Source: Hyposmocoma kahamanoa | Lineage: Eukaryota; Arthropoda; Insecta; Lepidoptera; Cosmopterigidae | Assembly: GCF_003589595.1 (NCBI RefSeq) | Contig: NW_020653851.1 | Coordinates: 22,046,187-22,110,186, forward strand | Direction: 5' to 3' | DNA: 64,000 nucleotides | Shown: piece by piece, positions 1 to 10,352 of the stretch | Numbering within the stretch: the stretch's first letter is position 1 | How the letters are laid out: every line of letters starts with the position of its first letter | The notes under the pieces: generated by a model | Database searches by the model: none | What the model saw: only the letters and a program-made list of their open reading frames with translations | What the model was told of the DNA's origin: nothing | Translations under genes and position numbers: made by a program

Positions 1-1430
1 CAGTGCCTAATTGGTCAGTGCATCCTAAAGTCAATATCGACGCCGGAAAGCAATCTTGTCGTAAAGATATAGTCCTTAATCCAAAGAAACAACGACACGA
101 TAAGAACTTTTTGTACTCCTGTACTTAATCTGATAATTCTGAATCAAAATTCTATTGTCTATGGTACTGTAGTCTAGGCTCTACTCTATGAGTAGAACTA
201 CTGGCTGAGTGAATATGGTTTTGTATTTAGAATGTGTTTGAAAAAATAAGTTAGAAAAAAGAACATCTTGAGAAATCAAAAAGTAGCCTCAAGAAGTAAA
301 CATGTAAAAAATATAATAAATATCAAGTTATGAAGTTAATCCCTCTCGCTACGCATCCTAAGCTACGTGTCTAGGTTACAGTACTCTCCGCTAAGCTGAA
401 ATTTTTCACTAGAATTCTGTGCATAGACCTGTAATGAGTTTCAAAAAAAGAATATCGTATTTTTGCTTATTAAAATATCAAATAAGGCGCTACTCAAACG
501 CTATACTGCCTCCTGATTGGTTAAATTGGCCTAAAGGTCTTGCAACCGGGCCTTTATAAAAAATATTGGTTAAAATGCACTTGGCCACTCCTATTCTATC
601 TCTTTGGTATTTGTTTTGTTGCTTTTGTTTCGTTTTCATTTGAGTGTGTTTTCATGGATTGTTAACAAAATATACATTAAATATCGGTTGTGTTTATTTT
701 TTTTATTTACTCGTACAAAAATTATTGTATGCAATCATTACATAATTAGGTCTTAAAATCCCGTACCTATTATACGGTACTTCGGCTTTAAGAACCCTCT
801 ATAACCCTATCGCATAAAATACTATAGTAGTTGTCCCATTTAGTTGGGACAAAGTACATAAAACTTTTGTGTTATGTAAGTATATAGGGTGACCATATTA
901 CCATAGTATAATGTGACAAGAAACGCAACTCCTGCGTGTTTGGGACGCGTCAATGCCTACATGTCGATCGGAGCGTAGGGTTGTCACATTGTTATTTTAG
1001 TTGTACCTACATATTATAAACATAACGTCGTGCTATATTGAAATAAGCTTTGTTAAATACAGTAAGTGAGATGCACATTTCGCGTTCATACCATATTGTG
1101 CCTCATCATGTTGTACATGAGTTTGTTCTCACTTAATATGTAATCAATCAATCAATATTGATCAGAGCGATGGTAACCAAGGCGGAAAACTGTTGTTTCT
1201 TAATATTAAAAGAGGGTAGATATTGGTTTAGTGATATCCTCTATTAACGACTCTCACACATAGTACGAGGAATGTCCACTCTCAGCTGTACGAACTCACA
1301 TACTGTAGTGTGTTAGTGTACTAAGATATGGTTTTGTACCACCGATGAGCGGTATATGGGATAATCAAGTTAATGTTTTTTAACGTAATAATAAATAGAA
1401 AACAGACGTTGACACGTACACCAAAAAATT
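1..1430. other. Unannotated AT-rich intergenic/intronic DNA
   Basis: I see no coding frame of interest and no repeat shared with the rest of the window. A short (AATC)n run lies near 1141-1160, which may be the tail of an old insertion. Stop codons are dense in all frames. Confidence 0.5.
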
Positions 1431-1538
1431 TTCGTGAAAACGGTTTCGCAGCCTCTCGTTAACAGCGAAGGAAAACAGCGTGATGAAACTTTGACGTCGA
1501 AGAAGGTTCACAACCTTTGGAGATCATGTGATGTCGCC

Positions 1539-1633
1539 AAGCCGCATTACGGACTACGGCCTAAAATCTCTAATGAGAGGTTTTAGGTCATAGTCCGGAA
1601 CGCGGCTTTGGTCTCTGCTAATGAACAGAGACC
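1539..1633. repeat. Two adjacent hairpins
   Basis: The first is an imperfect inverted repeat of about 32 bp per arm: AAGCCGCATTACGGACTACG at 1539-1558 pairs with the complementary arm ending CGGCTT at 1608, with a loop of only a few bases near 1571-1576. It is followed directly by a second, perfect 8-bp stem, GGTCTCTG (1610-1617) with CAGAGACC (1626-1633). Such close inverted arms are typical of a fold-back element or MITE remnant. I see no polymerase III promoter. Confidence 0.6.
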
Positions 1634-2184
1634 CGTGTCTGATGATGTTAATCTATAAGTTAATTACTTTCAAATTACTCCAAATTTAGCCTTGTGGGTA
1701 TGTCGACACTTGATAGCTGGCGCTCGCTCGAAACTAACATAAAGCCATTTAGATTTCGATCTAGATGTTTTAATAGCTCTTTTCAATGCGATTTTTAAAT
1801 ATAATGAAACTCTAAAACTTACGGCCAGGCCTACACCTTCAATGAAACATTGTCCTAACTCACATTTGTAATATTTACAGAAAACGAGTTAAAAGTTTTG
1901 TTTTTACGGCTACAGAGCTCTTTAATGTTATACTATTTTAATAATAATTTCCGTAAAATTATTAAGTTGAATATCAATGTTTTACTAACACGATATTCAT
2001 GAGTGACGAAAAAACTTTCATGGAGATCCATGAAAGTTAACAACATTGTTATAAAACAACACAAATCAAAAGAATAACAAAATGAACGAGATAATAAAAT
2101 AGAAAATAAAAATGAGAGAAAAATAATCCAAAAACAAAACAAAAATGATATAAAAACACACGTTATTTATAAAAAACAAAGACA

Positions 2185-2310
2185 CTAAGTAAGATATTTG
2201 CGTGGTGACAGCTGCTGTAACAAAAGGGTCATATCACTACTCGGTATTTACTGGAAAAAATGTAGCGTTTCCAGCATTGATTTTCAATTATGACCCATAT
2301 AACCCTAAAG
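2185..2310 (+). repeat. Dispersed repeat N, copy 1
   Basis: This block matches 4405-4520 in the same orientation. The shared core runs from a 'tgg/gtg' start through 'gtaacacaagggtca', 'ctcggtatttgctgg' and 'ttcccagca'. A 100-codon frame (2202-2504) runs through it, but the repeat relation and the lack of any recognisable domain argue against a host gene. Family not recognised. Confidence 0.5.
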
Positions 2311-2510
2311 ATGGAATTATTAATACAGGCCTGATTGTTTTGAAGGTTGGGTTGTGTTTATACACAGAAGCATTAAGAAAAGTATCAACCAAAAATTCTT
2401 ATAAGCACACTAAGCAATTCGTCCAGGAAATTATTTCGCGTCTACACCCAATAAAGATCGACGTCAACTCAGTCCCCAATAAGGAAATAATTAAAATAAC
2501 GTGATACTGA

Positions 2511-4137
2511 ACTAGTCTTACACATAATGTCCCTATGTCTTTTCCTCTTAAGATGTTTGATCAAAGTTGTTGTCATTCCCTTCCGCGACATTAAATCGTT
2601 AAGACCATTTAATTGATATATTGCTTGTATATATTTATATTGAATAGAATATTGTCACTAAATATGTAAGTACATACGACTGCAAATGGCTTGAACAATC
2701 TCGTCGGATAAGAATCAATTTCCTCACTATCAATCAGTCTCTAATTAAACGCTGTGTTTAATGTAGTTTTATTTACATCAGTTTTACTACGAGTATTACG
2801 CGATTTCTTAAAGGAATTGTGTTTGCATCCACTACAGTGCGTAACATGCTGTAGAAAAGGATTCATGGTAATATAACTTGGGGTTCAAGATGCCGCCCTG
2901 GTGTAGACCAATTCCACGCATCTATAAATACTACCTCCAATTGATTATGAAAAATAATAATCTCTTATTAAGAATAAAATTCAACTTGTATCAATAACCT
3001 GTTCGGCCTTTTATATCAATTCATTTGCCTTCTATTAATAAATGCTTAACTACCAAACAATAGTCAAACCTCGTACTAATTGTTGATAACCTTGGACCAT
3101 CTCTGGTTTCGAAAAATTTCCATCCTTGATCATATTGAGTAGATTGTGGTTAAAGTAAATGTTGTTTTTGCTAATATTTCGCTTGTTAAGAGGTGTAATT
3201 TTAATTTGGCAGAGGTGAGGCTGATTGTTGTTAAGGAGACTGGTTCGTGATTTGATAATATTGCGAGGTTACATTTAACAGGAAACTTACGTACCACGAA
3301 TTTTTAAGTATCGTCTGTAGGACATTTCATTGAATTTGGTTAGCATTCAAAATAGGACTAAACGGCGTCAAAAACCCAATCCATTTAAGTAAATGTGACT
3401 TTAAATAGTCATAAAAATAGGATTTGCAACATATGAAGTGGCATTTAACCCGGATTAAAATACGACAAAAAATGGCTGCATTTTAAACTGGAAAATATTT
3501 AAAACTAATTAAATATACGGTAAAACTTAGAAGAACGATGGCTGTGATCTGTACATCAGAATTTTATATCTATATTATTTGCCTGCTTACTTGTTGACAA
3601 ATATGTATATTTTGTGTTTTTTTGGATGTGAGTGCATATGCATTTTCTAGGCCAGTATCTTTAACATCGTCACTTACTATTCTCCTCCTCGCATCTTATT
3701 TAAAAACCTAACCTACTTCTTCATTATCTCAACTATCGAATCTTAGCTTCTGCCATCGAAAGATGCCACTCCGTCATATTCCACGGCACTCGGCTTCTCT
3801 GTTAAAACCTTTACCTACCAAATATAGCACTCACACCTGTCCTAAGTATTCGTATTGTCTATTCACTATCTTCTGATCTAAAGTATAGTTTACATACTCC
3901 ACTAGTAATAGCAAGGCATGCATCTCATTTGCCCATACCTCATCTATCGCCGTCACATCTTCCATTGTTTTAGTCATTGTTTCATCTCGAAGATATGCTA
4001 TCTATGGAGTTTTGAATTATCTACTTGTTATGGTTAGATGACCTTATTCACGGATTGTTATGACATCATGTGCATTGTGCATTTGTGTCACTGTCGGGCT
4101 CTTGGTATTTTTTTTGTGAAATGTAACAAGTATTTTT
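2511..4137. other. No recognisable feature
   Basis: AT-rich, stop-dense DNA. I found no repeat of the families defined elsewhere in the window and no exon-like segment with splice signals. Confidence 0.45.
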
Positions 4138-4260
4138 GTTTTTTAACCGACTTGAAAAAAGGAGGATGTTCTCAATTCGGTTGTATTTTTTTTGTACGTT
4201 TCGTGCACTTTCCGGTAACCGATTGTAAAGTTGAAATCGGTTCCTTTTTTTTTTTTAATA
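4138..4260 (+). mobile_element. MITE-like element C, internally deleted copy
   Basis: It begins with the family-C terminus (TTAACCGACTTGAAAAAAGG, then GGATGTTCTCAATTCGG). It then jumps directly to the distal part of the element (TTCGTGCACTTTCCGGTAACCGATT) and ends in 'aatcggtt'. The central segment of about 150 bp seen in other copies (for example 57243-57541) is missing. The two termini are inverted versions of AACCGACTTCAAAA. Confidence 0.7.
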
Positions 4261-4404
4261 AAAAAATATTCTGTTTCAAATTGTTTGTTTGATCTGAGGT
4301 TTGAAGTAAAAAATAATTACGAAACAAAAAACACAAATAAAACGAAAAAACATTAGGTTAAATTATAACACGAACTATTCACATAAACAGTAAAAAGAAC
4401 ACTA

Positions 4405-4520
4405 GATATAAATATACTTTGTATGGTGTCGCCGGTACAGCCGCGGTAACACAAGGGTCACAGACTCGGTATTTGCTGGAAAACGTAATGCGTTCCCAGC
4501 ACACTGATTTTCAATTAGAA
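4405..4520 (+). repeat. Dispersed repeat N, copy 2
   Basis: Homologous to 2185-2310 in the same orientation. The frame open in copy 1 is broken here, which supports a non-coding repeat. Confidence 0.5.
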
Positions 4521-5044
4521 CCCTAAGTTAGGTAGGTCACTTTGAAATGGTTTAAAAAAAAGAGTTCTTAAATCGCGAATATTTGTTGGTTCAAACAAAT
4601 CAAACAGATTCAAACTTGAACACGAAACGTTACACCCGAAAAAAATCCAATAAAATCAACGTTTTTCTTCCAACTCATAAATTGGGATCGGGTTAACCGA
4701 AACAAAGCCATTCTTAAAACGGACTACTCGTATATACTTTTTGTAAATACAAATTACTCCACATGACACGCTTGGCCGGATATAAATGTAAATTAATCAT
4801 TTTATCTTTCTAAAAATCAACACTTGTTATACGGGCTTTACTGTACAGGAGTTAGTCCCAATGCCGGATAATCGGATTACGAGTAATGATAACTGAATTA
4901 AGGTCATTCTTTTTGTAATTTAATTATTTGGGTGAACGCATTGTTGATTCACATGTGACGTGAATTGATTGTTCGAATGATTAACATGATATGTGGCGGA
5001 GATTGACCAACGAATGCTATTGTTTTTAAAGACGAGATCATGGT

Positions 5045-5301
5045 TGGACGTAGTTAAACAAAAAGGATCCAATGCACATCCAAACACTTTCAGGATATTG
5101 CAGTTTGAAGTTGAAAAGTGTTTCTTACTCTTGTTTTATTTTCAAAACTTATAATGTCATGTAACTCCAGAGATATTTATTTATGTTTATGTGTTAGATT
5201 TTTTCCTGGTCTAGGAGGTTAGACTTTAGGAACCGTTTAATATATATAATTTATTTTTTGATAATTTTGTGGATTGGATCCTTTTTGCTTAACTACGTCC
5301 A
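5045..5301. mobile_element. MITE P with 28-bp terminal inverted repeats
   Basis: A 257-bp element. The left end reads TGGACGTAGTTAAACAAAAA followed by GGATCCAAT. The right end is its reverse complement with one internal difference (TTGGATCCTTTTTGCTTAACTACGTCCA). The interior is AT-rich and non-coding. I could not define an unambiguous target-site duplication, so the superfamily is not assigned. Confidence 0.75.
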
Positions 5302-5452
5302 GTTAACAATCCGTATGAGCGATAAACAATTGAATATAGTAAGGTCTATTATTCAATGGTGGTATGTTTTAACATCAAATCGGAAGAGCAGATCATGAAA
5401 AACGAAAACCTTTTCTCTATTTCAGTAATTTTTTACCTAATTTTGGTGATGA

Positions 5453-5515
5453 TTTCTAAGCGACTTCAAAACAAGGAGGTTTTCAATTCGATTACATATT
5501 TTTCGAAAACGTGTA
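5453..5515 (+). mobile_element. Element C, 5' fragment
   Basis: A short piece of the left end of family C ('aagcgacttcaaaacaaggagg', then 'caattcgattacatattttt'). The rest of the element is absent. Confidence 0.5.
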
Positions 5516-5696
5516 GATATTGTAAGTATTTCTGTTGAGCTTACCGCACTGTTGTCTTCCGAATTATTTGAAAAAGATTAAACGATGCTCCGTTTAATCT
5601 TTTTAGCAAGTAAAGCTAACACAACAAAATAAATAGGGAATTTCAATATAAGTTTATAAGAAGAGTAAAGTCGTAATATGCTCATATAGTACTTTT

Positions 5697-6285
5697 CTTT
5701 TTTTAAAAGACTTCAAAAAAGGCGAGGAGATTTGCAATTCGCCTGTATTTTTTTTTGTAAATGTATTAACTGAAAAAGTGAATTTTCACAGATTCGACGA
5801 AAAACGAATTACTCGCGTCCCGTAAAAGATCTGTGTAAATTTATGTATAAGTTATTTCCAACTTGCCAACTATATATACTTAAAAATAAAAGAGAAAAAA
5901 TAGTTTCATATTTTTGAATAAAGGCTATTTTGGCCAGAACTAGCTCACGTAGAGCGTGTCTCATTTAGAGATATATTTTAGTTGTTTTTTACAATATTCT
6001 AACGACGGTTTTATTGACGCGTAAAGAACCAAATTTTACGTTCAACAATGGTATAATCTTGAATTTCACATATTTTGAGTTATAACACTATTGTAATAGC
6101 AGTGCGATATGTTACACGATAACTCATTTCATCAAAGATTTGTGAGCCGATTTTGATGATTCTCTTTTTTGTTGGAAAGAGGGACTTTAGTAGCCCCATT
6201 TAAATTTGAAAAAAATATTCCGCCTCTAAAGATGGCTAAATGACTTTTGAGGTCGGTTTTTTAGTACTCTGTACTGAGATTATTA
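5697..6285 (+). mobile_element. Element C split by a nested MITE D
   Basis: The left part of C is at 5697-5761 and the right part at 6111-6285. The right part holds the conserved 'gtgagccgattttgatga', 'ttgttggaaaga', 'catttaaatttga' and 'attccgcctctaa' blocks, and the terminal TTTTGAGGTCGGTTTTTTAG with the conserved flank 'tactctgtactgag'. The two parts join in the order expected from uninterrupted copies, so MITE D (5762-6110) was inserted into a pre-existing C element. Confidence 0.8.
5762..6110 (+). mobile_element. MITE D, copy 1, inserted in element C
   Basis: About 349 bp, homologous to the TIR-bearing copy at 41984-42388 (opposite strand) and to 7286-7565. Shared blocks include 'aactagctcac', 'aatattctaacgacggtttt', 'attgacgcgtaaag' and the right end 'caatagcagtgcgatat'. 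The left TIR is clipped relative to the 41984 copy. Confidence 0.75.
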
Positions 6286-6289
6286 ATGG

Positions 6290-6830
6290 TGAGTTTTAAG
6301 TAAAACTTAATTCCAAAAGGAATATAAAAACGGCCCCTTAAAAATGTCAACTAGTTTTTTGTGAAAATTTAATTTTATTGCACCACGCAAATTGAAATTG
6401 TCCACCAAAATTAGGACATTGGAAAAAAATATACGAAATAAAGATAAAATAATTGAATTTGAACCTCTCCCCGTCTACCTCACACGCTTCAAAACATATG
6501 CAACCACGATACCATTTCGCCTTAATAACTGATGGTATTGTTTAAATAATTAGGTTTATTAGGACCTACTTTCATGTTTCTATTTTTTGTGTCGGTAACT
6601 GCAACAAAAGGCATTTAATCTCGTAAATAATGTGTGCCACATAATCCAAAACTCAACAATGAATGTTCTACTTTCTCTATCTATGTATTTATCTTGATTG
6701 GTCACATATTTGATAGTATTGTGCTAAGTTGGTGATTGTTTACAAAATGGAAAAGAATTGTTTTTTAATTTAGAAGGTCTATTTCATAGACGACATTTCA
6801 TACAATAGTGTAAGTCCATTGTTCAATATT
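6290..6830. other. No recognisable feature
   Basis: AT-rich DNA between element C and a SINE A copy. I see no coding or repeat signal. Confidence 0.4.
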
Positions 6831-6833
6831 ACA

Positions 6834-7082
6834 TTTTTTTATAAGATATCAAGTCCAGTCGACCAGTCAGACAAACCAGTCGTGCATCTGGTGTTAAGCG
6901 GCACGTCTATCCATAGGAGTTGCTGAGCCAGTGAGAGCTTTAAATTTTCAAAAGATCTGAGGGGCACTGCCACTGTGCCTGTCACCCAGAGACATAAGTT
7001 AACAATGTTCATCAAGAACGCTGTCGTGCTCACACGTGCGGTAGAAGTAGGTAAGGTGCCAGTACTTCCCTGAACGAAGTGT
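6834..7082 (-). mobile_element. SINE-like family A, near full length
   Basis: Read on the minus strand, the element runs from the 'gggaagtactg' side through 'gtctctgggtgacaggcacagtggcagtgcc' to the 3' end, with a poly(A) tail (T-run at 6834-6840 on the plus strand). Orientation is set by the A-tail, which recurs at this same end in other copies. It is moderately diverged, and a short frame on the minus strand is incidental. Confidence 0.7.
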
Positions 7083-7285
7083 TATGGGTTATATTAAATT
7101 ATGCTAAACCGTTTTATAGAAATAATTATTATTATGAATAATATTTTACTTAATAACAATCATAAAATATTACAAATAAATCTATTTTACTAAACCCATA
7201 CAGAGAACAAACAAATAGGTCATTTTTCCTGTTAAAAGTATTCAAAGTTCTCAACGCTCGTGTTAGTGGTGCCCTGTCCAAAAAA

Positions 7286-7565
7286 TTAACATTACTATTA
7301 ATACAATAGTGTATGGTTTCAGACTCGAGGAATAATTAAGTATTCACTTCCCGTGAAAGATTATTAAAATTTATGAATAGGTTAAAGTTTATTACAGACT
7401 TGCCTAATATATCAAAATTCGTCTCAATTTGAGTTAACTAGATATATCTTTTAATTGTTATTTATAATATTCTAACAATGGTTTTATTGACGTGTAGAAA
7501 ATCATAACTTAAGTTCAGAAATGTTATAATCTTAACTTTCATATATGTCCTGTTCAACAACATTT
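7286..7565 (+). mobile_element. MITE D, copy 2 (3' TIR lost)
   Basis: Starts with 'aatacaatagtgta' of the TIR and carries the internal blocks 'ttcacttcccgtgaaag' and 'aatattctaacaatggttttattgac'. The right terminal repeat is missing. Confidence 0.65.
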
Positions 7566-7655
7566 AATGGCATCAGTTTCTTATATGTAAAGTCAATGGG
7601 AAATTTGTGCATTGTTTATGGGCTTCGAAGGTAGAAATCGAGGCTAATTTAGTTG

Positions 7656-8006
7656 CTAAAAGAGATTTTTATTTGTGAATGGATTATTCGTCAGGATACT
7701 TACAATTCGCAACAAGTTCACACCTAGGCACTGCCCACAAGACACCTCTCTATTGACTTCCTGACTTTCCATTGTTCTATCAATATTTGCATTACAATTA
7801 AGACAGATATGTAATAGACACGGCCAATGACTTCTGCCAAAACAACCTGACCTCTGTGTGTAGTATTTTTCGGATCCATGCATCCTACGTATTCCATCAT
7901 CCTTAGTAGTATAATAGATAAATAAATTTCGGGCCTCATGTCCTGCAAGATGACCTGGTTTGATAAATTGCTGTATAATTGTCCAAATACGACGGTACCC
8001 CGTCAC
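7656..8006 (-). CDS. Unrecognised 116-codon frame with paired cysteines
   Basis: I do not recognise this protein. The frame contains two C-x2-C pairs (ICLNC and CGQC, about 30 residues apart), compatible with a zinc-ribbon-like unit, and is rich in basic and polar residues. A shorter frame on the same strand (7724-7948) overlaps in another phase, so the true phase is uncertain. A good donor, ATT followed by GTAAGTAT, lies just inside the 3' end of the frame (near 7698-7705 on the plus strand). If this is an exon it would therefore end there, not at the stop. It may equally be a fragment of a decayed transposon gene or a chance frame. Confidence 0.2.
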   Translation of the reverse strand: MTGYRRIWTIIQQFIKPGHLAGHEARNLFIYYTTKDDGIRRMHGSEKYYTQRSGCFGRSHWPCLLHICLNCNANIDRTMESQEVNREVSCGQCLGVNLLRIVSILTNNPFTNKNLF

Positions 8007-8179
8007 CCAACGCCCACGGAAGATTCTTTCAAATGACTAAGCTTGCTTTTAACGAAAGATCTTCAAAGAAACTTGCAAACGAAATTATTCCAAGAAGACA
8101 GAAGGCTTTGTGAAGTTAAACCAGTCTTGGGTCAGCTTGGTGGAATGTATAATAATTAAATTTACATAACAAATGGATT

Positions 8180-8760
8180 TAATGTATTTTTCAATCGGAT
8201 GTCAGATGAATGCCTAGTGGAGAAACGCCTAATGTCTTGAATGGGACCTACGCCAAGTGGAACACATTTGAGTATATTAGCATTCTATTGCTTAGAAGAA
8301 AGATAAATTAAATTTATTAGATATGTGAATACAAACTTTAAATTCCATCCATTTTTAATCTATATTAAGCAAAACAACGGAGCATAAAGCACAATTTAGG
8401 TAGACATACCATAGAAAAATTAGGCATTTATAGGCATCAATTTATAAAATAAAATTTTTACGGACATTGTATCACGTAGACGAATGACAATTTTAATTTA
8501 TTTAATATGCAAATCGAGACTTAAAACTTTCCATCCTATATCACATCAAACTTTATATACCGTGGAACATACAGCTTAGTTTAGGCACACGGCCGACATC
8601 TGATAGAAAAATTACGCATTAAATCAATTTGTAAATTTAATTTAATTTCACGGACATTCCATTGCGTAGAAGAATGGCGCATTAAATTTATTTGGTATGT
8701 AAATTGAATCTTAAAACGATTTCCATATTTGATCACGTAGATCAAGCAAGCTTGTTTGTT
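8180..8760. repeat. Tandem repeat, about 185-bp period, three units
   Basis: Three diverged units can be aligned. Anchors such as 'gcttagaagaaagataaatt' (about 8290), 'acgtagacgaatgacaattt' (about 8475) and 'gcgtagaagaatggcgcatt' (about 8664) recur every 182-188 bp. A second anchor, 'gatagaaaaattacgcatt', recurs in two of them. It is AT-rich and non-coding, and resembles a short satellite block or the subterminal repeats of a large element. Confidence 0.6.
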
Positions 8761-8926
8761 ATTTTTTTGTTGGACTTCGTAAATATTATTATTTAGATCA
8801 CTTGGAGTTAAATAGATATAGAAAGTGTGTACGAAACAAATATTGCAAAGTAAAACATCTTTCGTTCAATGCCCAACAATAGAGCTCCTTGTGAAAATTT
8901 CAGCAGTAACGTGTTTTTTGGTGGGT

Positions 8927-9045
8927 AAGAGTGCTTGTGAAACTATGGGCACATGGGACTTGTCAACTTGATGCCTCAGGCGCAGCTGCAATGCCCCTCA
9001 GGTCTAACTATCATGTATAGGCGTGTCGCTGTCCACAGATTTTTT
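8927..9045 (+). mobile_element. SINE-like family A, internal fragment
   Basis: Contains 'cttgtgaaactatgggcacatgggacttgtcaactt', 'gcctcaggcgcagctgcaatgcccc' and 'ataggcgtgtcgct', all in family order, with deletions. Confidence 0.6.
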
Positions 9046-9327
9046 TTAGGCACACTTGCGAGAATCCTATTATATTTTTTGCTTTCAATTGTTTTCATAT
9101 AAATAGCACAATATTATTGCAATTCAAATCCATTCATCACATGTATACATGGATGTTTTATTAGTTATTGCTTTTTGTTTGTTCTCAGGTATACAAATTT
9201 GAAAACTTTTTATGGGCGTGCCCCTCTTAGTCAGACTGAATAGGTAAATACAAATATGTTTAGCTTATAAGAAAAGATTACGGAAAAAAACTGAATGTGT
9301 TTTGATATTTACTACGTCATTCAATAA

Positions 9328-9727
9328 NNNNNNNNNNNNNNNNNNNNNNNNNNNNNNNNNNNNNNNNNNNNNNNNNNNNNNNNNNNNNNNNNNNNNNNNN
9401 NNNNNNNNNNNNNNNNNNNNNNNNNNNNNNNNNNNNNNNNNNNNNNNNNNNNNNNNNNNNNNNNNNNNNNNNNNNNNNNNNNNNNNNNNNNNNNNNNNNN
9501 NNNNNNNNNNNNNNNNNNNNNNNNNNNNNNNNNNNNNNNNNNNNNNNNNNNNNNNNNNNNNNNNNNNNNNNNNNNNNNNNNNNNNNNNNNNNNNNNNNNN
9601 NNNNNNNNNNNNNNNNNNNNNNNNNNNNNNNNNNNNNNNNNNNNNNNNNNNNNNNNNNNNNNNNNNNNNNNNNNNNNNNNNNNNNNNNNNNNNNNNNNNN
9701 NNNNNNNNNNNNNNNNNNNNNNNNNNN
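9328..9727. other. Assembly gap, 400 N
   Basis: Exactly 400 undetermined bases. Open frames across it are artefacts. Confidence 0.99.
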
Positions 9728-9884
9728 AGTGGACATTAGTGCTTAACATGTTCAGACATAAGATCAGTAGTGACCGTAATTAGTTGTCGGACGGGACAGG
9801 TTTTCTTATCGCCACGAGAGGTACATCACCACCCCGTAAATCAAAAGTTTCGTCAAGCGGGGTGCATATAAGTTCTAGTTTTTC

Positions 9885-10050
9885 TATTCAATTTTGCGGG
9901 TATGTTTTTGGTATTTGTGAACCGATTTTATTGATTATTTTTTATTGGAAAGATGGTACCTCATTATTGGGCCCATTTAAATTTGAAGAAAATATTCCAC
10001 CTCTAAGGGTGGCAAACTAGGGGATGAATCCGGCTTCGTGCACTTCCGGG
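9885..10050 (+). mobile_element. Element C, central and 3' part
   Basis: Carries the family blocks 'tttgtgaaccgatttta', 'attggaaagatggta', 'gggcccatttaaatttgaagaaaatattccacctctaagggtgg' and 'gatgaatccgg..tcgtgcactt'. The 5' third is missing or replaced. Confidence 0.7.
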
Positions 10051-10183
10051 TCGTACCCTTTTTAAGACGCTGTATGACCACCGCAGATCGGAGTAGATAT
10101 ATTGTAGAGTATATTTATCTAAACTACAGGGAATACATATAGGTTTTCTAGATTTGTGTAGTCTCGGATCCGGAACACACTTA

Positions 10184-10349
10184 GGGTCGTATTCTAGAAC
10201 TCTACTCAATGCTCAAGTCAGGGTTTGAGTATGGTTTAAAGCACTTGAAATCATACTCAAGTCCCTGCCATTAGGGTCGTATTTCACAGTGCTTGTGTTT
10301 CCAGTGCAATCCTGACTTGAGCATTGAGCAAAGTTCTAGAATACGACCC
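10184..10349 (-). mobile_element. Harbinger-type MITE L, copy 1
   Basis: A 166-bp element flanked by TTA (10181-10183 and 10350-10352). Its long terminal inverted repeats start GGGTCGTATTCTAGAACT and continue into CTCAATGCTCAAGTCAGG. A 3-bp TTA duplication with GGG-starting TIRs is the signature of PIF/Harbinger elements (Tourist-like MITEs). The second copy is at 49889-50059 in the opposite orientation. Confidence 0.85.
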
Positions 10350-10352
10350 TTA

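Noticed and set aside
2202..2504. A 100-codon plus-strand gene
   Set aside because: Its first third is a dispersed repeat (second copy at 4405-4520 with broken frame), and no domain or splice signals are seen.
8180..8760. CRISPR-like array
   Set aside because: Units of about 185 bp are diverged throughout, with no short conserved repeat/unique spacer pattern, in eukaryotic DNA.
9302..9749. Open frames across 9302-9749
   Set aside because: They consist almost wholly of N and are artefacts of the 400-N gap.
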